DNA of 64,000 nucleotides from Catellatospora tritici. GTDB taxonomy: Bacteria; Actinomycetota; Actinomycetes; Mycobacteriales; Micromonosporaceae. Location: contig NZ_JAHRCY010000030.1 in assembly GCF_019083965.1 (NCBI RefSeq), positions 1 to 64,000 on the forward strand, in the 5' to 3' direction. This document shows positions 15,627 to 24,896 of this stretch, piece by piece. Both the position numbers and the translations under genes were made by a program. The first letter of the stretch is position 1, and the number at the start of each line of letters is the position of its first letter. The notes beneath the pieces were generated by a model. The model searched no databases and was not told where the DNA came from. It saw only the letters and a program-made list of their open reading frames with translations.

Positions 15627-18416
15627 TCACGGTGCCGCGGCGCAGGGGTTGCGTAGCGTCTCCTTGAGCGCGTAGCGGGTCATCTCCGCGTCGGTGAAGC
15701 CGCGCCCGCCGATTTGGCAGAGGTACTTGTACGCCGCCTGGGGGTCGGCGATCCAGGCGAGCACCTCGCCGCGGTGATACCCCAGGATGAGGCGGCCGTC
15801 GGGGGCGATGGCCATGTCGGTGATCGGGTCGTTGCTCGGGTGGGACAGGCGCGCCAGGTACTGGCCGCGTTCGACGTCCCAGATGATGACCTTGCCGCCG
15901 GCGTCGGAGGTGTAGAGGCGCTTGCCGTCAGCGGTGAACACCGCGCCGGACGCGGCGATGTCGTGACCGGACAGGACGTGTACGACCTTGCCGGTCACGG
16001 TGTCCCAGAGCAGCGCCTTGCCGTCCAGACCGGCTGAGGCGAGCTTGGTGCCGTCCGGGGAGAACGCCAGTGAGCTCGGGGTGTTCAGGTGGCCACGCAG
16101 CCGGTGGACCTCGCGACGGTCGGCGGTGGTCCAGATGGTGATCTCGCCATCGCCGGACCCGGCTGCCAACAGGCGTCCGTCGGGGCTGAACGCGACCGAG
16201 CCATAGAGATACTTGTCGCCGAGGCGCACCGCCGTGCGGGTCGCGGTGTTCCACAGCGTGAGCCGGCCGTCGATGCCGCCCGCGGCGAGGGCGGTTCCGT
16301 CGTGGCTGAAGGCGATGGCGACGGGCTCCTTCGGCGCGTCCGGCAGTTGCGTCATCGGCTTGTCCGGGTACGAGAGCCACACACTGGTGTCGGTGGCGAT
16401 CGCGAGTTGCACGCGTTGGCCACTGGCCGGCGTGCCGACGGCGATGTCGACCACGTCCCGGCCGTCGGGCAGGGTGATCTCGTTCGTGCCGCCGTCGCCC
16501 GACAGCGCGGTGGATTTGACCAGGCCGTTGGCGTGGCCCGTGAGAACGGAGGTGCCCTCGGGGTCGATGGTCATGGCGTGCACGCCGCCATCGACGAGCG
16601 CGTCGCCGAGGATGTCCCACTCGATGATGCTGCCGTCCCGGGATGCGGTGTAGAGCAGGCCCGACTTGTCGGCGCGGGCGATGCCGGTGATGGGAGCGGA
16701 ATGGGCGTCGAACTGCTTGAGCACCTGCTCCTCCTCGACGGCCCACAGCGCCACGCTGTTGTCACCGCCTCCGGTGACCACCCAGCTGCCGTCGTCGGTG
16801 AGGAAGCTGATCGTCCGCACGCCGCTGTAGTGCACCTTGGTCAGGCGGTGCACAAGCTGGCGCGTGGTGATGTCCCAGACCACCACGTTGCCGAGCCCCG
16901 CGTCGGGCGCCCCCGCGGCGACGAAGCGGCCGTTGGGGCTGACCGCCAGCGGAACGTCCTTCTCGCTGTCTCCCGGCACCGGCAGGGTGTAGAGCGAGTC
17001 CTCCTGGCTCTGGGGTTCGTCGCCAACGCGCCACAGTTTGACGGTGGCGTCGCTCGCCACCGAGACGAGCAGGTCCTGGCTGGCGCTGTAGCCCAGCCCG
17101 GTCACGACTCCGTGGTGCCCGTTGAGCAGCGCGTGCGGTTCCTGTGTGCGGGTGTTCCAGACGATGACCTTTGCCTTGTTGTCGCCTGCGGCGATGAGCT
17201 CGTCGTCGATGGCGGTCAGCGACATGATGTCGGCGTTGTAGCCGTCGACCTGCAGTCGGCCGAGGCTCGCCCCGGTGCGCGGGTCCCACATGGTCAGTGC
17301 GCCGTCGTTGCCGCCGACGATCAGCCGTGCACCGTCCTTGGAGTAGCAGACGGCCCCGGTGACGGCGATTCCGGTGGTGATCACTTTGCGTACCGTGTGG
17401 GCTGCGCGGTCCCACAGCACGACGCGTCCGTCGTCCATGACCGCGGCCATGGTGTCGCCGCCGGGGCTGGCCGTCATCCGCAGCACGCTGCCGCCACCTG
17501 GGTCCACCATGATCGTCTTGAGGTCGCGCCACCGGCCGGCCTGCGCCAGCAGCGTCGCCTCGGCTTCGGCGCTGGGCGCGGCCTTCCAAGCCGCGACGCT
17601 GAGCAGCATGGACAGCTGAGCGGCCGATCCGGCGTCGGCCTCGGCCTGCGACGCGAGGTAGCGCGACAGCGAGACGGCGGCCTCCTGCTCGGCTCGCACC
17701 TGTGCCGCGGCGGCCACTGTCGCCTGGTCCCGGGCGACCAGTCCGAGCACGCTGGCCGCGACGGCCAGCACGAGCAGGAAGACGGCCACCGTCCACGCCA
17801 GACGCACGGTGCGCCGATGCTGGCGGATGTCCTCGCCGACCAGCTCGTCGACCGGGATGCCGCGGATCGGCGCGGCGAGCGTGCCGATGGCTTTCGTGTA
17901 GATCTGCTGGCCCGCCCGGTCCGCGGGCACGCTGCCGTCGGTCGGCAACCCGGTCAGGTCGACCCAGTTCGGCTCCTCGGTGAAGTAGCCGCGCAGCAGG
18001 TGTGGCAGTGCGTTGGTCTGGCTCCAGTCGAAGTCGCGGGTGCGGTCGTTCCAGACGATCCGCCCGCCGGTCAGGCAGATGAGCAGTGTCTCGGGCCGCC
18101 GGTTGGCGCGCCACCAGGCGAGTTCCTTGCTGACCCAGTCCGATGCGGCGGACTCTTCCGAGGCCAGCAGGACCAGGTAGGAGGACTTGGCGAGGTTCTG
18201 CTCCAGGGTCGTCTGCAGCTGCGCGGTGGCGGGCAGGTCCGTCGGGGCGCAGAAGACCCGGATCGACCGGCGCCGGAACCACGGTCGACCGAAGCGCTGC
18301 AGCGCCAACCTCAGCGCCGGGGCACGCCGGTCGTCGGAGGCGGTGCTGTAGGAGATGAAGGCGTCGTACTTCGCATCGAGATCGGTGGGGCGATCGGCAC
18401 TCGGTGACGAGGTCAT
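15627..18416 (-). CDS. TIR-transmembrane-WD40 protein
   Basis: A 929-residue protein. Residues about 16-190 form a TIR-like domain (YDAFISYST; DWVSKE with candidate catalytic Glu98), a transmembrane helix lies near 205-228 (VAVFLLVLAVAASVLGLVA), a helical stretch follows, and from about 310 there are many WD40 repeats (for example VAFSPDGRLLAAGSGDGEI and LAFSPDGTKLASAGLDG). This is a distinct branch from the small TIR genes. The architecture predicts a membrane-anchored sensor propeller with a TIR effector on the other side. The ATG at 18416 is preferred since TACCAT ends 6 nt before it. Confidence 0.87.
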   Translation of the reverse strand: MTSSPSADRPTDLDAKYDAFISYSTASDDRRAPALRLALQRFGRPWFRRRSIRVFCAPTDLPATAQLQTTLEQNLAKSSYLVLLASEESAASDWVSKELAWWRANRRPETLLICLTGGRIVWNDRTRDFDWSQTNALPHLLRGYFTEEPNWVDLTGLPTDGSVPADRAGQQIYTKAIGTLAAPIRGIPVDELVGEDIRQHRRTVRLAWTVAVFLLVLAVAASVLGLVARDQATVAAAAQVRAEQEAAVSLSRYLASQAEADAGSAAQLSMLLSVAAWKAAPSAEAEATLLAQAGRWRDLKTIMVDPGGGSVLRMTASPGGDTMAAVMDDGRVVLWDRAAHTVRKVITTGIAVTGAVCYSKDGARLIVGGNDGALTMWDPRTGASLGRLQVDGYNADIMSLTAIDDELIAAGDNKAKVIVWNTRTQEPHALLNGHHGVVTGLGYSASQDLLVSVASDATVKLWRVGDEPQSQEDSLYTLPVPGDSEKDVPLAVSPNGRFVAAGAPDAGLGNVVVWDITTRQLVHRLTKVHYSGVRTISFLTDDGSWVVTGGGDNSVALWAVEEEQVLKQFDAHSAPITGIARADKSGLLYTASRDGSIIEWDILGDALVDGGVHAMTIDPEGTSVLTGHANGLVKSTALSGDGGTNEITLPDGRDVVDIAVGTPASGQRVQLAIATDTSVWLSYPDKPMTQLPDAPKEPVAIAFSHDGTALAAGGIDGRLTLWNTATRTAVRLGDKYLYGSVAFSPDGRLLAAGSGDGEITIWTTADRREVHRLRGHLNTPSSLAFSPDGTKLASAGLDGKALLWDTVTGKVVHVLSGHDIAASGAVFTADGKRLYTSDAGGKVIIWDVERGQYLARLSHPSNDPITDMAIAPDGRLILGYHRGEVLAWIADPQAAYKYLCQIGGRGFTDAEMTRYALKETLRNPCAAAP

Positions 18417-18428
18417 CACTGTATGGTA
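18417..18428 (-). promoter_or_regulatory. Leaderless-type -10 box of the TIR-TM-WD40 gene
   Basis: On the minus strand TACCAT (18428 to 18423) ends 6 nt before the ATG at 18416. No Shine-Dalgarno is visible. The spacing matches the boxes of the four left-hand TIR-family genes although the flanking sequence differs. Confidence 0.5.
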
Positions 18429-18542
18429 TGGAGCGCGGGCGATGACATGCGGTCACATCACTGCGTCGCGGGGACAGTCGCCATCGACCGAATGTCGGAC
18501 GCAGTCCTCAAGCTGTCGCGATCGGTCGAGCGGAAACCCGCC

Positions 18543-19346
18543 TCAGGACCACAGGGCGATTTCCACGGCTGCTTCGGCGGGCCGCGTACTGGTCGCGGGT
18601 GAGATGTGCCTGACGATGACCATCGCCTTTGGCCCGGGGAAGATGCAGAACTTCAGTCCGTCATGCATGACGGATACGTTCTTCTCCCGATTGGACCAGG
18701 CCTCGCCGCAGGAGTCCAGGTTCAGCTGGCCGCGACTGACCTCGCCGATGTTGGCATTGGTGCTGATGGACTGTCCTGTCGACCAGAGGGCGCCGTCGCT
18801 CCAGTCGGTGCGAAGATAGACCTCCCAGTCGGGCTTCGCCGAGTTCAGCTTGATGATGCAGCCTGCCACCCACGTGTACAGCTCGTGGCGGTAGGGGGCC
18901 TTTCCCGCAATGACAGACAACGACCCGGCCGGCGCGGGCCGGTGGCATTGGTCGACGCTCGTCGGCTCTGCCACATCCGTTGTGGATGGGCTCGGTGCTG
19001 CGGAGTCGGAGACGGCGGCGGAGGCCGATGCGGTGGCAGGGGTATTCGAACGATCCGCTTGATTATCGGTGGTCCCAGGTCGCAGGCCCCAGATCGACAG
19101 GCCTATGACGAGTGCCAGTAGTACGACTGAGGCGATACCCCCCAGCCAGAGCTTGCGTCGGCCGGTCAGGACCTCCTTCAGCCACCAGCCACCCACGGCC
19201 AGGAGAAAGGGCGTAAGAATACCGGCGACGGTGAGCTGCCACATGACCGCAAAGGCTAACTGCGTGGTACGGGCGGTGGAACCCTCCGACAGGCCCGGGT
19301 TATCCGGCGCATCAGGTAGGCGTCGAGGAATTGCCGTTGGGGCCAT
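18543..19346 (-). CDS. Two-helix membrane protein with extracytoplasmic domain, unknown function
   Basis: A 267-residue protein with two transmembrane helices (about 38-54 and 68-88), a Ser/Thr/Ala-rich linker and a C-terminal domain containing four cysteines (QCHRP, AGCII, DSCGE, KFCIF) that could form disulfides outside the cell. No family was recognised. It lies upstream of the TIR-TM-WD40 gene on the same strand, 123 bp away, so the two could be functionally linked, but there is no direct evidence. Confidence 0.65.
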   Translation of the reverse strand: MAPTAIPRRLPDAPDNPGLSEGSTARTTQLAFAVMWQLTVAGILTPFLLAVGGWWLKEVLTGRRKLWLGGIASVVLLALVIGLSIWGLRPGTTDNQADRSNTPATASASAAVSDSAAPSPSTTDVAEPTSVDQCHRPAPAGSLSVIAGKAPYRHELYTWVAGCIIKLNSAKPDWEVYLRTDWSDGALWSTGQSISTNANIGEVSRGQLNLDSCGEAWSNREKNVSVMHDGLKFCIFPGPKAMVIVRHISPATSTRPAEAAVEIALWS

Positions 19347-19636
19347 TGCGGCTGGGCATGGTGACCATTCCGGGTCCGAAAGCGAGAAGGGGTCGAAAAG
19401 CTCACTTCGGAATAATGGCTCTGTTTGCGGACGTCAGCGGTCCGGAGCCGATGAAGGTGCGCCGCCGCCAGTGGTGGCCGTCACGCCACGTAGGCATACC
19501 TAGACGTGTGTAGGTGCCGCCCTAGGTACGTTGCGGCCAGGGAAGATACGCCGCTGCTGCGGATGGGGAAAGCCTGTCGGCGGGCCAGTATTGAGCACGT
19601 CAGAGAAACACACTGTCACGGACTGAGGAGTCTGGG

Positions 19637-19780
19637 ATGTTCGAGTTGCCCGAACTGAACTTCGATCTCGCGAAGCTGCACCACCGCGAGCTCATCGACG
19701 AGGCCGCGAAGGAGAGGTTGGCGGCCAGGGTGCACCGGCACGGCCACAAGCGCCGCCGCCACGACCGCACGGCGCGATGA
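19637..19780 (+). CDS. 47-residue small basic protein
   Basis: A short ORF with a good ribosome binding site: GAGGAG ends 6 nt before the ATG. The product begins MFELPELNFDLAKLHHREL, forms an amphipathic helix with an acidic middle, and ends in a strongly basic His/Arg tail (HRHGHKRRRHDR). A strong terminator hairpin follows 11 nt after the stop, so it is a single-gene transcript. Function unknown; the tail suggests nucleic acid or membrane binding. Confidence 0.65.
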   Translation: MFELPELNFDLAKLHHRELIDEAAKERLAARVHRHGHKRRRHDRTAR

Positions 19781-19790
19781 GCGTCACCGC

Positions 19791-19828
19791 AACAGGCCCG
19801 GGAGCCGTCACACGGCCCCGGGCCTGTT
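19791..19828 (+). terminator. 12-bp stem terminator after the small ORF
   Basis: AACAGGCCCGGG (19791-19802) pairs perfectly with CCCGGGCCTGTT (19817-19828) around a 14-nt loop, 11 nt after the stop of the 47-residue ORF. Confidence 0.75.
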
Positions 19829-20098
19829 CGTGTCCGGGCCCAGGCGGTCGCGCACGGGTGCGGACCGTCGCCATCTGTCCCATCCCGACCGCCGCAACCG
19901 TGCCGGACCCGCCGTGACTGGCGCACCCGCACCATGGCGCGTCGGCCGACCTGGCCCGCCGGGCGTCGCGCGCGAGACGACGGACGAGCCTGCCGGGGTC
20001 GATGAGAGCGAGCACACAGGTGCGGTGGCCGGAAAAGGGCCCCGGAGCTGTCCCGGCGCGCCGGTACGCTGTCGCGCGTGGGAAGCCAGCGAGGTGCC

Positions 20099-22816
20099 GT
20101 GAGCTCGGCGATGATCGGCCGTGACCGCGAGTTGCGCCAGCTGACGCAGCTGGTGGCGGCGCGCCGCCCGGCCGTGGTCTTCGTCGGCGGCGAGCCCGGC
20201 ATCGGCAAGACACGGCTGGTCCGCGAACTGCTGGGCACGCTGCCCCAGCAGGCCGTGGTGTTGGTCGGCCACGCCGAGCCCGACTCCCTGGCCCGCCCGT
20301 ACGAGCTGCTGCTGGACGCCCTCGACGCGGACGGGGTGAGCGTGGACGCCGAGCGGCTGGCCGCGGTCACCGACCCGAAGCGCAGCCCGGTCGAGCGGCT
20401 GCACAGCGGCCTGGCCCTGGTCGCGGACCTGGTCGGCGAGTCGCCGTCGGTGCTCGTGTTCGAGGATCTGCACTGGGCCGACTCGGAGAGTGCCGCGCTG
20501 TTCGAGCGCCTCGCCGACGCCGACGGCCCGCGCCTGCTCATCGGGACGTACCGGCCGGACGAGGTGAGCAACCGGCACCCGTTGGCGTCGCTGCTGGAGC
20601 GCATGGAGCGGCGGCACGCCGTGGCGCATCTGCGGCTGGAGCGGCTCACCGAGGCCGAGACCGCGGCGCTGCTGGCGACCGCGACCGGTCGGCCGGTGTC
20701 GTACCGCACCGCCGCCGCGCTGTACCACCGCACCGGCGGCAACCCGTTCTTCCTGGAGGAGCTGCTCGGCTCGTGCTTGCCGAGCGACCTGGAGTCGCTG
20801 GTGGAGCAGCCGCTGCCGTGGAGCCTGGCCGAGGTGCTGCGCCGCCAGGTGACCAGCCTCGACCAGGCGTCGCAGCGGGTGGTGGAGGCGGCCGCGGTGC
20901 TCGGCCGCCGGGCGCCGTTCGACCTGCTGGCGACGGTCACCGGGGCGGGCGAGGACGAGCTGATCGGCGTGCTGCGCGAGTTGGTGGTGCGGGGCGTGCT
21001 GGTGGAGACCGGCGAGGACGAGTTCAGTTTCCGGCACGCGCTGGTCCGCGAGGCCATCACCGGACAGATGCTGGGCCGCCAGCGCCGCCGCCTGCACGAG
21101 AGCGCGTTGGAGGCGCTGCTGGCGGGCGGGGACGGCGACCCGGCGCTGATCGCCCACCACGCCCAGGCCGCCGGCCGGTACGCGGACATGGTCGGCGCGG
21201 CCCGCCGTGGCGCCCAGCTCTACCTGTCCATCGGCTCGGCGTACCAGGCGCTGCAGTTGGCCGAGATGGGCATGGCGGAGGAGCCCGAGGACCTGGCACT
21301 GCTGTCGGTGGCGGCCCGCGCCGCGTGGCTGGCCGGGCTGCTGGACGACGCCGCCTGCTACGCCCAACGCTGGCGCGACCTGGCCGACGGCCCCGCCGAC
21401 CGGGCCGACGCGCTCTACCTGCTGATCCGGCTGGCGTGGGAAGCCGGTGACGAGGCGTGGATGGATCGGGTCACCGCCGACATCGAGCAGCTCATCGCGC
21501 AGCTGCCGCCCGGTGCTGACAAGGCGCGGGCGATGACGGCCGTCGCGCAGTCGGCGATGCTGCGCGACTACGACGACGAGGCGCTGGCCTGGGCGGACCG
21601 GGCACTGGCGCTGGCCGCCGAGTTCGACCTGCCGCAGATCCGGTTGGCCGCGCTGGTCGAGAAGGGCACCGTGCTCACCGGGCACTCCGACCGGTCGGGG
21701 GAGGGGCGTGCGATCCTCGCCGGCCTGGTCGACGAGGCCGAGAAGCTCGGCGAGTGGGTGCTGGCCGCACGGGCGCTGAACCGGCTGCTGCAGATGCCGC
21801 AGGCCTCCTCCCTGACCGAGCAGACCGAGCTGCTGGAACGGATGCGCGGCGACGCCGAGCGGGCCGGGTTCGAGGCGCTGTCCGTCGCCGCGTACTTCCA
21901 GGGCCGGGCCCGGCTGGCCATGCGCGAGGGCGACCTGCAGGCCGCGATCGGCGCGCTCGACGACGGGCGCGCCCGCGACCGGGGCTACCGCCATTCGGGG
22001 CGTCGTGCCGACTTCCACGCGGTGTTCCTCGCCGGGCTGTGCCTGGAGTCAGGGGCGCTGGACCGGGTCCGCCGCCTGCTGTCCGACCTGGCCGAAGTCG
22101 AGAAGGCCGACCCGATGGTGCTGCACTGCCTCGAATTCCACCTGGCCTGCCGCAGCGGCGACGTCGACCGGGTGCGGGAACTGCTCGACCCGGTGCTGGA
22201 CGGGCTGCGCGCCCAGGCGTGGCGCAGTGGCGAGCAGGCCCACGACCTGCTGTCCGCGGCGCTGTACGCCGGACTGCCGCTGGACCGGGTGCGCCTGCTC
22301 GCCGGTGAGCTGCTTGACGGGCAGGTGTGGGACCACTGGCGGGCGCTGGTGGAGGCGCAGCTCGCCGAGGTGTGCGGGCAGGCCGCGGCGGCGCTGGACG
22401 GCTACCGCTCGGTCGCCGAGTCACCCCTGCTCGCCCCGGCCGTGCGCGGCACCGCGCACCTGGGCGTGGCCCGCTGCCTGCTGGCCCTGGGCCGCGACGT
22501 CGAGGCGGCCGACGGGGTCGAGCGGGCCGGTGAGCTGCTGCGCCGTTGGACGGGCTGGCGCACCGAGCAGCTGGCCCAGCTGCGGGCGCTGCTCGGCCTG
22601 GCCCCGGCCGACGGTCGGCAGACGGTCTCCGGCGCCGCCGCGCTCACCACCCGCGAACGCGAGGTCGCGCTACTGGTGGCCAGCGGCCTCACCAACGCCG
22701 AACTGGCCCGCCGCCTGTACATCTCGCCCAAGACGGCGGCCGTCCACGTCTCCAGCATTCTCCGCAAGCTGGGCGTCACCTCCCGTACCGAGGTCACCAC
22801 CGCCCTTGCGTCCTGA
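20099..22816 (+). CDS. Large LuxR-family ATPase regulator (LAL/MalT-like)
   Basis: A 905-residue regulator: N-terminal AAA/NACHT-like ATPase with Walker A GGEPGIGKT (near residues 29-37) and Walker B VLVFEDLHWAD, a long TPR-like helical middle, and a C-terminal LuxR HTH (LTTREREVALLVASGLTNAE, then ISPKTAAVHVSSILRKLGV). GTG at 20099 is preferred because GAGG sits five bases upstream; an upstream GTG (20078) and an ATG at 20111 are alternatives. Such LAL proteins are ATP- and ligand-dependent activators of metabolic or secondary-metabolite genes. Its target is not evident. Confidence 0.88.
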   Translation: MSSAMIGRDRELRQLTQLVAARRPAVVFVGGEPGIGKTRLVRELLGTLPQQAVVLVGHAEPDSLARPYELLLDALDADGVSVDAERLAAVTDPKRSPVERLHSGLALVADLVGESPSVLVFEDLHWADSESAALFERLADADGPRLLIGTYRPDEVSNRHPLASLLERMERRHAVAHLRLERLTEAETAALLATATGRPVSYRTAAALYHRTGGNPFFLEELLGSCLPSDLESLVEQPLPWSLAEVLRRQVTSLDQASQRVVEAAAVLGRRAPFDLLATVTGAGEDELIGVLRELVVRGVLVETGEDEFSFRHALVREAITGQMLGRQRRRLHESALEALLAGGDGDPALIAHHAQAAGRYADMVGAARRGAQLYLSIGSAYQALQLAEMGMAEEPEDLALLSVAARAAWLAGLLDDAACYAQRWRDLADGPADRADALYLLIRLAWEAGDEAWMDRVTADIEQLIAQLPPGADKARAMTAVAQSAMLRDYDDEALAWADRALALAAEFDLPQIRLAALVEKGTVLTGHSDRSGEGRAILAGLVDEAEKLGEWVLAARALNRLLQMPQASSLTEQTELLERMRGDAERAGFEALSVAAYFQGRARLAMREGDLQAAIGALDDGRARDRGYRHSGRRADFHAVFLAGLCLESGALDRVRRLLSDLAEVEKADPMVLHCLEFHLACRSGDVDRVRELLDPVLDGLRAQAWRSGEQAHDLLSAALYAGLPLDRVRLLAGELLDGQVWDHWRALVEAQLAEVCGQAAAALDGYRSVAESPLLAPAVRGTAHLGVARCLLALGRDVEAADGVERAGELLRRWTGWRTEQLAQLRALLGLAPADGRQTVSGAAALTTREREVALLVASGLTNAELARRLYISPKTAAVHVSSILRKLGVTSRTEVTTALAS

Positions 22817-22930
22817 CCTGCCGAGCCGCTGCCAGGTCACTGCCCAGACGGCAGCTCGCCGCGCGCGCCGCGCAAAGATCTCTCCATTGATGATCCGCGA
22901 GACCGAACCCGAACGAGACGGAGCCTGAAC

Positions 22931-23578
22931 ATGGTCGAACACGATGTCCTCGATGCCACCCGCGAGGCTTACAACGCTGCCGCGGTTGTCTACGCCGAGA
23001 TGTTCCGCGACTCGCTGCAGGACAGTCCCCTGGACCGCGCGATCCTGGGTGCCTTCGCCGACGTCGTGACCGCGAGTGGGAACAGCCGGGTGGCGGACCT
23101 CGGGTGTGGGCCTGGCTATATCACTGCTTACCTGGACGAACTGGGGCTGGCGGTGTTCGGCGTCGATGTCTCACCGACGATGCTCGAGTTGGCTCGGGAG
23201 GCCTATCCGGGCCTGCGGTTCGACCTGGGCTCGATGGTGGCGTTGGACATCGCCGACGGCGCGCTGGGCGGCGTACTCTCCCGCTGGTCCATCATCCACA
23301 CTCCGCCGCGGGAAGTCCCCGTCATCCTGGCGGAGTTCCATCGGGTGCTGGCACGCGGCGGCCACCTGCTGATCGGTTTCTCGGCGAGCGAGGGCCCGTC
23401 TCACCCGACGCAGGTTTTCGACCACACCGTCGCGCCGGCCTACCGGTGGTGGCCCGATCACCTCGCCGCGCTGCTGCGCGAATCCGGGTTGGCCGAGGTG
23501 GCCCGGATGGTCCGGGAGCCCGAGCCCACCGACCGGCGGCAGTTCCAGAGCGTTCATCTGCTCGCCCGCAAAGCCTAG
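22931..23578 (+). CDS. Class I SAM-dependent methyltransferase
   Basis: A 215-residue methyltransferase. Motif I is VADLGCGPGYITAYL, followed by the acidic loop FGVDVSPTML that binds the SAM ribose, and the post-motif region ALGGVLSRWSIIHTPP. It is the usual small ubiquinone/menaquinone-type (Methyltransf_11/25) fold. The ATG follows GGAG at 8 nt. It lies 114 bp downstream of the LAL regulator on the same strand and converges with the GntR operon. Substrate unknown. Confidence 0.87.
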   Translation: MVEHDVLDATREAYNAAAVVYAEMFRDSLQDSPLDRAILGAFADVVTASGNSRVADLGCGPGYITAYLDELGLAVFGVDVSPTMLELAREAYPGLRFDLGSMVALDIADGALGGVLSRWSIIHTPPREVPVILAEFHRVLARGGHLLIGFSASEGPSHPTQVFDHTVAPAYRWWPDHLAALLRESGLAEVARMVREPEPTDRRQFQSVHLLARKA

Positions 23579-23584
23579 ACAGGA

Positions 23585-23950
23585 TCACTCTTTGCGCGCG
23601 TGGACCAGTGCCGCCTCGACGATCCGGATCGCCTCGGCGGGATCGATGCCGACGCTGGCGATGACCGCCGCGTAGTCGCGGGCGGCGCGGCGGGCCTGCT
23701 CGAGGGCCTGCTCACCGGCGGCCGAGACGAACGAGCCGGCCCGCCGGTGGGTCTCGATCAGCCCGGCCTCCTCCAACTCCCGGTACGCCCGACCGACGGT
23801 GTTCACGGCGAGGCCGAGGTCGGCCGCGAGCCGTCGGATCGTCGGCAGTCTCGTGCCGACGGTCAGTGAACGGTCCTGGATCTGCTTCGCGAGCTGGGCC
23901 CGGAGCTGCTCGTACGGCGGCGTCGGCGAGCTCGTGTCGATGACGATCAT
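23585..23950 (-). CDS. GntR-family (YtrA-type) regulator
   Basis: A 121-residue regulator with a winged helix (PPYEQLRAQLAKQIQDRSL, then LPTIRRLAADLGLAVNTVGR) and only a short C-terminal helix region, as in the YtrA subfamily. The ATG at 23950 overlaps the TGA of the preceding membrane protein gene (ATGA), so it is translationally coupled as the second gene of a two-gene operon. It probably autoregulates that operon. Confidence 0.88.
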   Translation of the reverse strand: MIVIDTSSPTPPYEQLRAQLAKQIQDRSLTVGTRLPTIRRLAADLGLAVNTVGRAYRELEEAGLIETHRRAGSFVSAAGEQALEQARRAARDYAAVIASVGIDPAEAIRIVEAALVHARKE

Positions 23951-24723
23951 CTGGTGGCCAGGGCCCGCCGGGCGGCAGCCCCGACATCCGTGGTCCGGAC
24001 CTGGATCAGGCAGAGCGCGCTGGCGCCCGCCACCACGAGCGCCAGCGAGACCGCGTTCCACCAGCCGAGCGAGTCCCCATACAGGAAGATGGCCGGTAGC
24101 GACCAGACCAGGCTGGGGGTGACGAGGGCGCGGGCGTCCTCGACCCGCATGATGACGTCGGCCGTGAGCGACGCCTCGTCCTCGGCCACGGCCGGGCTCG
24201 CCAGCACCTGGCGCAGCTGCATGATGACGCCCGCACCGGCGCCCGCGAGGCTGACCAGCACGATGATCGCCCGGTACCGCAGGCCGGGGTCGGGAACCGC
24301 CAGCACGCTCACCGCGAGCAGCGATGCGGCGGCGAAGGTGGCGACCGCGAAGACGGCATGCGCCCGGCCCAAGACCGCCGACCAGCCGAGCTCGACCGGG
24401 TGGGCCACGCGCCGGGGCAGTCGCGCGCCGGCGCGCCGGTCGGCACGCCGCACCCACCAACCGAGCAGCCACTGCGCCACCAGCAACCCGACCACCAACG
24501 CCACCAGCACCAGCAGTGACAGCCAGGAGGACGTGACGTCGGTGGGCCGCCCCAACGCGAGCGTGAGCGCCGCGCCGAGCATGAACACGGCCAGCAGGAG
24601 GCTGTCGGCGACCTTGGCGCGCCGCCGCACCGCCAGCCGCGTCGCGAGCAGCGGAGTCGGGCTGTCGGCCAGGCCGTGCCGGGCCAGCCAGCGCGCGACC
24701 TCCGTGTGAGCTGCCAGGCGCAT
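23947..24723 (-). CDS. Polytopic membrane protein of unknown function
   Basis: A 258-residue protein with about six transmembrane helices (for example SLLVLVALVVGLLVAQWLLG and IIVLVSLAGAGAGVIM) and no catalytic motif that I recognise. The start at 24723 is fixed by GGAGGTGG upstream; it opens MRLAAHTEVARWLARHGLA. It is the first gene of the operon with the GntR regulator, a common arrangement for membrane proteins involved in envelope stress or efflux. Confidence 0.75.
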   Translation of the reverse strand: MRLAAHTEVARWLARHGLADSPTPLLATRLAVRRRAKVADSLLLAVFMLGAALTLALGRPTDVTSSWLSLLVLVALVVGLLVAQWLLGWWVRRADRRAGARLPRRVAHPVELGWSAVLGRAHAVFAVATFAAASLLAVSVLAVPDPGLRYRAIIVLVSLAGAGAGVIMQLRQVLASPAVAEDEASLTADVIMRVEDARALVTPSLVWSLPAIFLYGDSLGWWNAVSLALVVAGASALCLIQVRTTDVGAAARRALATR

Positions 24724-24742
24724 ACCACCACCTCCGAATGTC

Positions 24743-24789
24743 CCAAGCTTTGTCTCAATACGATGAGTCATAGCGTGCGACAATGTCAA
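24743..24789 (-). promoter_or_regulatory. Promoter and possible operator of the GntR operon
   Basis: On the minus strand a consensus TTGACA lies at 24789-24784. Downstream, TTGTC and GACAA half-sites flank the intervening sequence as a loose inverted repeat. A convincing TANNNT -10 at ideal spacing was not found, so the exact promoter is uncertain. Confidence 0.3.
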
Positions 24790-24896
24790 CCCTATCGGGA
24801 AAGAGCCCCGACCGGCTCCGGCGGGTGTCCGGCGAGGCGGGCGCGTCCTGCGCCTCACGTGAGCGGGGCAATCGACTCAGCGACATCTGAGTACGG

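Noticed and set aside
16089..18407. Long plus-strand open frame across the TIR-TM-WD40 gene
   Set aside because: Low-complexity translation without motifs; the minus strand encodes WD40 repeats and a TIR domain.
19808..22018. Long minus-strand frame opposite the LAL regulator gene
   Set aside because: Shadow of a high-GC gene; the sense strand has Walker and LuxR HTH motifs in order.
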